Source: Prolixibacteraceae bacterium (lineage in GTDB: Bacteria; Bacteroidota; Bacteroidia; Bacteroidales; Prolixibacteraceae). Taken from it: a stretch of DNA of 6,848 nt. A program made the position numbers and the translations under genes. The notes below the pieces were generated by a model that had not been told where the DNA came from, did not search any database, and was given only the letters and a program-made list of their open reading frames with translations. Positions 1 to 4,831 of this stretch are shown piece after piece. The DNA lies in the NCBI GenBank assembly GCA_027858145.1, contig JAQIDF010000073.1, positions 1 through 6,848 on the forward strand, written 5' to 3'. Positions within the stretch are counted from its first letter, which is position 1. The number at the start of each line of letters is the position of its first letter.

Positions 1-94
1 GAACTAAATATCCGTCCTCTTCCAAAACAATTTTGATGAATTCGCCTGTTGAATAACTATCATCAACAACCAATATTTTCCCTTTTGCTTTCAT
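1..94 (-). CDS. Response regulator, receiver domain N-terminus (partial, runs off left edge)
   Basis: Reading the minus strand from the ATG at 94-92 gives 31 codons that continue past the window edge. The translation begins MKAKGKILVVDDSYSTGEF and continues to a GYLV ending. This is the start of a CheY-like receiver domain: a short basic lead, the hydrophobic first beta strand (ILVV), the paired acidic residues D11-D12 that bind Mg2+, then an amphipathic first helix ending in the common E-D-G-Y-x-V turn into strand 2. The phosphoacceptor aspartate and any output domain lie outside the window, so it cannot be said whether this is a DNA-binding regulator, a sigma-54 activator or a stand-alone receiver. 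No clear ribosome binding site precedes the ATG, which is normal in Bacteroidota. The gene is transcribed away from the rest of the window. Seen: the motif. Inferred: the family. Confidence 0.85.
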   Translation of the reverse strand, partial: MKAKGKILVVDDSYSTGEFIKIVLEEDGYLV

Positions 95-150
95 TTGTTT
101 TGCTTATACAATTACCGCAGCTAACTCAAAAAAAATCCCCCTTTAGGCTC

Positions 151-314
151 AGAAACTGTTTAAGTTTTATCCTTCGGGATGTTTTTTTGTATTGAGCCCT
201 TACACTTCTTCAAAATATCCTCATATAGCGGTGCTATTATCGTCAATTTTGAATCGTTTAAGAACTCAATACATTAAAAACATCTTCCAAAAACAAAATT
301 TAAACAGAGTTTCT
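151..314. repeat. Long imperfect inverted repeat, candidate MITE-like or dispersed palindromic element
   Basis: The segment is nearly symmetrical about position 231. Matching pairs, from outside in, are AGAAACT (151-157) with AGTTTCT (308-314), GTTTAA (158-163) with TTAAAC (300-305), ATGTTTTT (179-186) with AAAAACAT (276-283), GTATTGAG (189-196) with CTCAATAC (265-272), TTCAAAAT (209-216) with ATTTTGAA (246-253), and the core ATAGC-GGT-GCTAT (225-237). Mismatches and small length differences separate the blocks. The left arm also holds a small nested hairpin, ATCC-TTCG-GGAT (169-180). No open reading frame or convincing flanking target-site duplication is visible. It may be a non-autonomous mobile element, a dispersed extragenic palindrome, or a structured RNA; only copy number elsewhere in the genome could decide. 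Confidence 0.7.
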
Positions 315-335
315 AAAACGAAGTCTCTTTCAAAA

Positions 336-371
336 TAGATCGTTAGATTTTAGACATAAGACAATAGACTT
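336..371. repeat. Degenerate heptanucleotide tandem repeat (TAGACAN-like)
   Basis: TAGA or AAGA recurs at 336, 344, 351, 358 and 365, so the last four units are exactly 7 bp apart (TAGATTT, TAGACAT, AAGACAA, TAGACTT). The first unit is offset by one base. The units are imperfect, so this is a decayed short tandem array. It lies between the long palindrome and the sigma-54 promoter region. No function is evident. Confidence 0.5.
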
Positions 372-380
372 TTGTAAAAA

Positions 381-449
381 TGACAGCACATATTGCTTGT
401 TTCGGAAATTAATGACAGTCTTTTGTTTGTTATTCAGACAAAAATGTCT
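381..449 (+). promoter_or_regulatory. Putative activator-binding sites upstream of the sigma-54-type promoter
   Basis: TGACAG occurs at 381-386 and again at 413-418, 32 bp (about three helical turns) apart. A perfect palindrome AGACA-AAAA-TGTCT follows at 436-449. All share a (T/A)GACA half-site. They sit about 10 to 80 bp upstream of the -24 box at 461, the kind of position where enhancer-binding proteins of the sigma-54 system or other activators bind. The repeats are seen directly; the role as activator sites is inferred from position. Confidence 0.4.
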
Positions 450-460
450 TGTTTTCAAAG

Positions 461-475
461 TGGCACAAAGCTTGA
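461..475 (+). promoter_or_regulatory. Sigma-54 (RpoN)-type -24/-12 promoter
   Basis: TGGCAC (461-466), five bases, then TTGA (472-475) fits the consensus TGGCAC-N5-TTGC except for the last base. The GG of the -24 box and the G of the -12 box have the correct 12-bp offset (462 to 474). Transcription would start near 487. The downstream target is now only the tail of a small heat shock protein gene. Possible activator sites lie just upstream. The -12 mismatch (GA instead of GC) could weaken it, so activity is uncertain. Confidence 0.55.
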
Positions 476-486
476 AAAACAGATAA

Positions 487-606
487 AAAAAAACAAAAAA
501 CATTGAAAATGTAAATGCAAAATATGAAAACGGGATTTTAAAAGTAGCACTTCCAAAATTGAAAAAAAAACTTAAGAATAAAGGACTTGAAATTGCGGTT
601 CAATAA
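487..606 (+). pseudogene. Remnant of a small heat shock protein gene (Hsp20/alpha-crystallin family), C-terminal end only
   Basis: The frame ending at the TAA at 604-606 is open back to a TAA at 484-486 and has no ATG, GTG or TTG usable as a start. It encodes a segment reading IENVNAKYENGILKVALPK (codons 502-558), followed by a Lys-rich stretch and LEIAVQ. This matches the end of an Hsp20 protein: the A-x-x-x-x-G-I-L signature of the last alpha-crystallin strands, the L-P-K ending, and a terminal L-E-I resembling the I-x-I/V motif that docks into neighbouring subunits. Family members are usually about 140-150 residues; here only about 36 codons remain, so roughly the first 100 are missing. 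Because the remaining frame is clean and sits directly after a sigma-54-type promoter and before a terminator, an internal deletion from the 5' UTR into the domain is the simplest explanation. Intact, the product would be an ATP-independent holdase chaperone. Confidence 0.75.
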
Positions 607-627
607 TAATATTTTGAACTGATAAGT

Positions 628-656
628 AAAGGCTTTCATAATGGAAGCCTTTTTTT
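628..656 (+). terminator. Intrinsic terminator of the hsp20 remnant unit
   Basis: AAAGGCTTTC (628-637) pairs with GGAAGCCTTT (643-652), giving ten pairs with one G-T wobble around an ATAAT loop. A run of T follows at 650-656. It lies 21 bp after the remnant's stop codon, as expected for the original gene's terminator, and it insulates the downstream DUF349 gene. Confidence 0.85.
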
Positions 657-676
657 ATGATTTATTTTTCAAATTT

Positions 677-707
677 TTTGAGTATTATTTTTTAATGTCT
701 ACTTTCG
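677..707 (+). promoter_or_regulatory. Bacteroidota-type housekeeping promoter of the DUF349 gene
   Basis: TTTG (677-680), 19 bp, then TACTTTCG (700-707) matches the Bacteroidota primary sigma factor consensus TTTG-N19-TAnnTTTG with one mismatch in the -7 box. The transcript would start near 713-715, leaving an A/T-rich leader of about 55 bases without a Shine-Dalgarno sequence. The same layout appears before pyrG, which strengthens both calls. Confidence 0.6.
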
Positions 708-768
708 TAGTTTACAATATTTAATGAGTTATATTGTTGAATGAAGATATCTATTCAAATATCAATGT

Positions 769-3030
769 ATGGAACCGAAAGACAAACTGCACTCAGAATC
801 TCAGGAAGAGATTAAAAATTCAGAAGTTCAAGCTGAAAATACTGATGTGAATGAACCTAAGGAAGCTGTAAATGAAACTGAAACAGCCGAAGAAACAAAT
901 GAAACCGATGCCGTTAGCGTAGCGGAAAAAGTTGAAAAAGAGGAGGTAGTGCCTGAAGAAAGTAAATCAACCGAAGAAGCTGATGTGTCAGCTTCATCTG
1001 AAAATGAAGCCTCATCGAATGCTGATGAAGAAAAGGCAGTAGATGAAGCTGAAGAGGAAACAACAGGTGAGGGTGATGAGAAACCTGAAGATGAGGTGGA
1101 CAAGAAATCAGCCGATGATGTTGAAGAAAAAACTGAAGCTGAAGAGAAAACAACAGATGAGGTTGAAGAGAAGCCTGTAGGTGAAGTTGAAGAGAACCCT
1201 GCAGATACTGAAACAGAGTCTGAAGTTGCAGAAGAAGCCCCGGTAGATGAAAAGCCGGCGCAAAAAGCCGAAAAGTCTGAAGACACTTCAAAAGGTGAAG
1301 TTGACTATTCTACACTTTCAGAGGTTGAGTTGGTTAACTTGTTCAGAGACTTGTTGGAAAATCATGATTTTATGAAAATTCACCATAAGGTGGATCTTAT
1401 TAAATCGAATTTTTACAAAAAGCACAAAGCTAATCTGCAGGCTCAGAAAAAGGAGTTTATTGACAACGGCGGTTTTGAAGAAGAGTTTAAACCCGAACCT
1501 GATCCGTATGAAAAGGATCTGAAAGAGTTGATGTCGTTGTACCGTCAAAAAAAGGGTCAGCACAACAAACAGCTCGAAGCCGAAAAAGATGAAAATCTCA
1601 AGAGAAAATATGAAATCATAGAGGAGATAAAAAACCTCGTGAACAGGGAAGAGTCAATTAACAAGACCTTTCAGGAATTTAAGTCATTACAACAACAATG
1701 GCACGATGTTGGGCAAGTACCGCAGGCTGCTATGAAAGACATGTGGGAAAATTACCACCACCATGTTGAGAATTTCTATGATTATATTAAGATTAACAGG
1801 GAGTTGCGCGATCTCGACCTGAAGAAAAACATGGAAGAAAAAATACGTCTGTGCGAACGGGCAGAGGCATTGTTGCTAGAACCTTCCGTGATTAAAGCAT
1901 TTAACTTGCTACAAAAATTGCATGACTCATGGCGCGAAATTGGCCCTGTTCCACGAGAAAAGAAAGACGAAATTTGGGAGCGTTTTAAAGATGCAACTAC
2001 AAAAATTAACAAGAAGCATCAGGAATATTTTGAAAGCCGGAAAAAGGAGCAGAGAAAGAACTTAGAGGCAAAAACAGTACTTTGTGAAAAAGTTGAGGAA
2101 ATACTGCCTTCTGAAATAGAAAATCATAAACAATGGGAGGCTAAATCGAAAGAAGTTATTGAGCTGCAAAAATTGTGGCGTACCATTGGTTTTGCACCCA
2201 AAAAGAGTAACAACAGCATATATGAACGTTTTCGTACAGCTTGCGATACTTTCTTCGACAATAAGCGTGAGTTTTATGCAAAGCATAAAGAAATTCAGCA
2301 GAATAACCTTCAGCTTAAAATCGACCTGTGTGCAATGGCTGAGTCAATGAAAGAAAGCGAAGACTGGAAAAAGACGACCAATGAATATATCGAGATCCAG
2401 AAAAAGTGGAAAGAAATAGGGCCTGTGCCACGTAAGCATTCCGATGCTGTTTGGAAACGTTTTCGTGCCGCATGCGATTATTTCTTTAACAGTAAGAAAG
2501 AATTTTTCAGCACAATTGATGAAACCCAGGTTGAAAACCTTAAGCAGAAGAATGACCTTATTGAGAAAATAAATGCATTTAAACCAACAACTGACGAAGA
2601 AGCTGACTTCGAAAAACTACGCGAATTTCAGCGTAGTTGGTCTGAAATTGGTTTTGTGCCGATTGAGAATAAAAATGAACTACAAAAGCGTTTTCGTGAT
2701 GCTGTAAACGAACAGTTCGATAAACTGAAGGTTGATGACCAGGAGAAAAACTTACTGAAATTTAAAAGTAAGGTTACTGATTGGAAAACATCGAACCGGA
2801 GCCATGGTAAAGTATATGCTGAAAGGGATAAACATGCTAACAAAATGAAGCATCTTGAAAATGATTTGATAACATTGAAAAACAATATCGGATTTTTCTC
2901 TAATTCGAAAAATGCTGAAGGACTCATTAAAGATGTAAAGCGCAAGATTGAAAATGCTGAAGAACAAATTGAATATTTGAAAGAGAAAATCCGGATCATC
3001 GATCAGGTTGACGATGAGGAGGATAAATAA
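769..3030 (+). CDS. DUF349 repeat protein with acidic disordered N-terminus
   Basis: The 753-residue product has three parts. Residues 1 to about 178 are extremely rich in Glu, Asp, Thr, Ser and Ala, with degenerate eight-residue repeats around 118-147 (units like EVEEKPVG and EVEENPAD); this part should be disordered and strongly acidic. Residues about 180-650 are helical and carry five DUF349 units, each marked by W-x-x-[IV]-G-x-[VA]-P, at W311, W388, W470, W547 and W624. Spacing is 77-82 residues, and most units are followed by [WY]-x-R-F. Residues about 655-745 look like a charged coiled coil. No signal peptide or membrane segment is seen, so it is probably cytoplasmic. DUF349 has no established biochemical function; the repeated helical, charged build suggests a scaffold or binding role, which is inference. 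The ATG at 769 is the first start after the in-frame TGA at 742. It is transcribed alone, with its own promoter and terminator. Confidence 0.9.
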   Translation: MEPKDKLHSESQEEIKNSEVQAENTDVNEPKEAVNETETAEETNETDAVSVAEKVEKEEVVPEESKSTEEADVSASSENEASSNADEEKAVDEAEEETTGEGDEKPEDEVDKKSADDVEEKTEAEEKTTDEVEEKPVGEVEENPADTETESEVAEEAPVDEKPAQKAEKSEDTSKGEVDYSTLSEVELVNLFRDLLENHDFMKIHHKVDLIKSNFYKKHKANLQAQKKEFIDNGGFEEEFKPEPDPYEKDLKELMSLYRQKKGQHNKQLEAEKDENLKRKYEIIEEIKNLVNREESINKTFQEFKSLQQQWHDVGQVPQAAMKDMWENYHHHVENFYDYIKINRELRDLDLKKNMEEKIRLCERAEALLLEPSVIKAFNLLQKLHDSWREIGPVPREKKDEIWERFKDATTKINKKHQEYFESRKKEQRKNLEAKTVLCEKVEEILPSEIENHKQWEAKSKEVIELQKLWRTIGFAPKKSNNSIYERFRTACDTFFDNKREFYAKHKEIQQNNLQLKIDLCAMAESMKESEDWKKTTNEYIEIQKKWKEIGPVPRKHSDAVWKRFRAACDYFFNSKKEFFSTIDETQVENLKQKNDLIEKINAFKPTTDEEADFEKLREFQRSWSEIGFVPIENKNELQKRFRDAVNEQFDKLKVDDQEKNLLKFKSKVTDWKTSNRSHGKVYAERDKHANKMKHLENDLITLKNNIGFFSNSKNAEGLIKDVKRKIENAEEQIEYLKEKIRIIDQVDDEEDK

Positions 3031-3044
3031 AATAATACAATTCT

Positions 3045-3074
3045 GGGGTGCTCATTACCGGGGCACCCTTTTTT
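3045..3074 (+). terminator. Intrinsic terminator of the DUF349 gene
   Basis: GGGTGCTC (3046-3053) pairs with GGGCACCC (3061-3068), eight pairs including one T-G wobble, around the seven-base loop ATTACCG. Six T follow at 3069-3074. It begins 15 bp after the stop codon and separates this gene from the pyrG-yidC operon. Confidence 0.9.
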
Positions 3075-3111
3075 AATGCTTTTTTGTAACACATGATGGT
3101 GCGTTTTTTAA

Positions 3112-3130
3112 GTCAAAAATAAATTTTGAC
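3112..3130. promoter_or_regulatory. Palindrome upstream of the pyrG promoter, possible operator
   Basis: GTCAAAA (3112-3118) and TTTTGAC (3124-3130) form perfect seven-base arms around ATAAA. The centre is about 64 bp before the inferred pyrG transcription start. The size and symmetry suit a dimeric regulator, but arms this AT-rich can arise by chance, and no known regulator is recognised. Confidence 0.3.
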
Positions 3131-3148
3131 AATTGATTGTATGTTGGT

Positions 3149-3179
3149 TTTACAATCATTCAATTTATCTTTATCTTTG
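3149..3179 (+). promoter_or_regulatory. Bacteroidota-type promoter of the pyrG-yidC operon
   Basis: TTTA (3149-3152), exactly 19 bp, then TATCTTTG (3172-3179). The -7 box is a perfect TAnnTTTG; the -33 box differs from TTTG by one base. Transcription would begin near 3185, leaving a leader of about 29 bases before the TTG start at 3214. This position also excludes any pyrG start upstream of about 3185. Confidence 0.65.
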
Positions 3180-3213
3180 GCGTTTATTTTATAAACCTTT
3201 AAAATCGAACAGT

Positions 3214-4812
3214 TTGTCAACTAAGTATATATTTGTAACAGGTGGAGTAACCTCATCACTGGGGAAGGGTATTTTAATCGCTTCGCTGGCTAAGTTGTTG
3301 CAGGCCAGGGGTTATTCTGTTACCATTCAAAAATTGGATCCTTACATCAATGTTGATCCCGGTACACTCAATCCATACGAACACGGAGAGTGTTATGTTA
3401 CCAACGACGGTGCTGAAACCGATTTGGACCTGGGGCATTATGAGCGGTTTCTTAACAAACCAACATCGCAAGCCAATAATGTGACAACTGGAAGAGTGTA
3501 CCAATCGGTAATCAATAAAGAGCGACACGGTGATTATCTGGGTAAAACAGTTCAAATTATTCCTCATATTACTGATGAAATCAAGCGTAATATAAAACTT
3601 TTAGGACGCAAAGGGAAGTACGATTTTGTGCTTACCGAAATTGGCGGAACCGTTGGTGATATTGAATCTTTGCCTTATATTGAAGCCGTTCGACAACTAA
3701 AGTGGGAGCTTGGTAAATCAGCAATGGTAATTCACTTAACGCTTGTTCCGTTTTTAAGTGCTTCGGGCGAATTGAAAACCAAACCCACCCAGCATTCTGT
3801 AAAAGCATTGCTCGAGAATGGCGTTCAGCCCGATGTTCTTGTTCTTCGTACTGAACATGAGCTTGGAGATAGTATCAGGAAAAAGGTAGCTTTATTTTGT
3901 AATGTTGATGAGAATTCGGTTGTCCAATCGATTGATGTACCTACTATTTATGAAGTACCCCTCAAAATGAAAGCGGAAAAGCTTGATTTAACGGTACTCA
4001 ATAAATTTGGCATGTCAACCGGGAAGGAGCCGGAACTTGAGGCATGGAAATCCTTTTTAAAGAAACATAAAAACCCTAAAAGTGAAGTTAATATTGCGCT
4101 TGTTGGAAAATATGTTGAATTACCCGATGCTTATAAATCAATATCTGAGTCATTTGTACATGCCGGAGCAGTAAATGAATGTAAAGTGAATTTGCAGTAT
4201 GTGCATTCAGAAGAAATTAAATCGGGAAATGTTGATACAATCCTAAAAGATTTCGATGGTGTTTTAGTGGCTCCCGGATTCGGTCATCGTGGAATAAATG
4301 GCAAAATTGAAACTGCACGTTATGCACGTGAAAATAATATTCCATTTTTAGGTATTTGCCTTGGAATGCAAATAGCTGTTATTGAGTTTGCCCGTAATGT
4401 GTTAAAGCTTGAGGAAGCCGACTCAACTGAAATGAATGAGGTAACCAAATATCCGGTAATTGACCTTATGGAGGAACAAAAAGGAATTACCAATATGGGA
4501 GGCACAATGCGCCTTGGTGCCTTTGCATGCAACATAAAAAAAGGAAGTAAATTATACGAAGCGTATAAAAAAACTCAAATAACGGAACGTCACAGGCACC
4601 GTTATGAGTTTAATGATAAATACAAAAAACAATTTGAAGATAAAGGGATGAAAGCTGTGGGGGTTAACCCCGATACAAATCTGGTAGAGGCCATCGAAAT
4701 TGAAGGGCATAAATGGTTTGTGGGTGTTCAGTATCATCCCGAGTACAATAGTACTGTGTTAAAACCAAGCCCGTTATTTTCAGGTTTTATTAAAGCATGC
4801 TTAACCAAATAA
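3214..4812 (+). CDS. pyrG: CTP synthase (glutamine-hydrolysing), TTG start
   Basis: The enzyme makes CTP from UTP, ATP and glutamine, the last step of de novo pyrimidine nucleotide synthesis, in the cytoplasm. From the TTG at 3214 the product has 532 residues, close to the usual 535-545. The synthetase half (about 1-270) shows the P-loop GGVTSSLGKG (10-19, K18), IQKLDPYINVDPG (38-50), Mg2+-binding D72 and E142, and the KTKPTQHS substrate-site motif (188-195). The glutamine amidotransferase half (about 290-530) shows GICLGMQ with nucleophile C382, and YHPEY with H508 and E510, so the triad is complete. The frame is open further upstream to another TTG at 3133, but that extension overlaps the promoter and lacks homology; no in-frame ATG exists near the true N-terminus, and STKYIFVTGG directly follows TTG as in other family members. 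yidC follows after 19 bp. Feedback and GTP control are family knowledge, not visible here. Confidence 0.97.
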   Translation: MSTKYIFVTGGVTSSLGKGILIASLAKLLQARGYSVTIQKLDPYINVDPGTLNPYEHGECYVTNDGAETDLDLGHYERFLNKPTSQANNVTTGRVYQSVINKERHGDYLGKTVQIIPHITDEIKRNIKLLGRKGKYDFVLTEIGGTVGDIESLPYIEAVRQLKWELGKSAMVIHLTLVPFLSASGELKTKPTQHSVKALLENGVQPDVLVLRTEHELGDSIRKKVALFCNVDENSVVQSIDVPTIYEVPLKMKAEKLDLTVLNKFGMSTGKEPELEAWKSFLKKHKNPKSEVNIALVGKYVELPDAYKSISESFVHAGAVNECKVNLQYVHSEEIKSGNVDTILKDFDGVLVAPGFGHRGINGKIETARYARENNIPFLGICLGMQIAVIEFARNVLKLEEADSTEMNEVTKYPVIDLMEEQKGITNMGGTMRLGAFACNIKKGSKLYEAYKKTQITERHRHRYEFNDKYKKQFEDKGMKAVGVNPDTNLVEAIEIEGHKWFVGVQYHPEYNSTVLKPSPLFSGFIKACLTK

Positions 4813-4831
4813 TACATTAACATCGAGATAA

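Noticed and set aside
98..135. Housekeeping promoter for the minus-strand response regulator (TTTG-like box with a -7-like TATAAGCA)
   Set aside because: The -7-like sequence matches TAnnTTTG poorly and the spacing is 18 bp; not strong enough to list as a feature.
169..187. ATCC-TTCG-GGAT hairpin followed by T7 as a plus-strand intrinsic terminator
   Set aside because: Only four base pairs, and no plus-strand gene ends upstream of it; it is better treated as part of the larger palindrome.
315..460. Possible further decayed hsp20 coding sequence upstream of the promoter
   Set aside because: No frame shows alpha-crystallin similarity; the segment holds repeats and regulatory-type sites instead.
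515..541. Short ATG frame (8 codons) inside the hsp20 remnant
   Set aside because: Too short, out of frame with the recognisable Hsp20 tail and without a start signal.
828..1291. Two long overlapping open frames on the minus strand opposite the acidic N-terminus of the DUF349 gene
   Set aside because: They are the antisense of GAA/GAT-rich codons (giving Ser/Phe-rich or Leu/His-rich strings), lack family resemblance and have no start signals; they are shadows.
3133..3213. Upstream in-frame extension of pyrG giving a hydrophobic 27-residue lead
   Set aside because: It overlaps the promoter -7 box and precedes the inferred transcription start. CTP synthase is cytoplasmic and the family N-terminus begins at the TTG at 3214.
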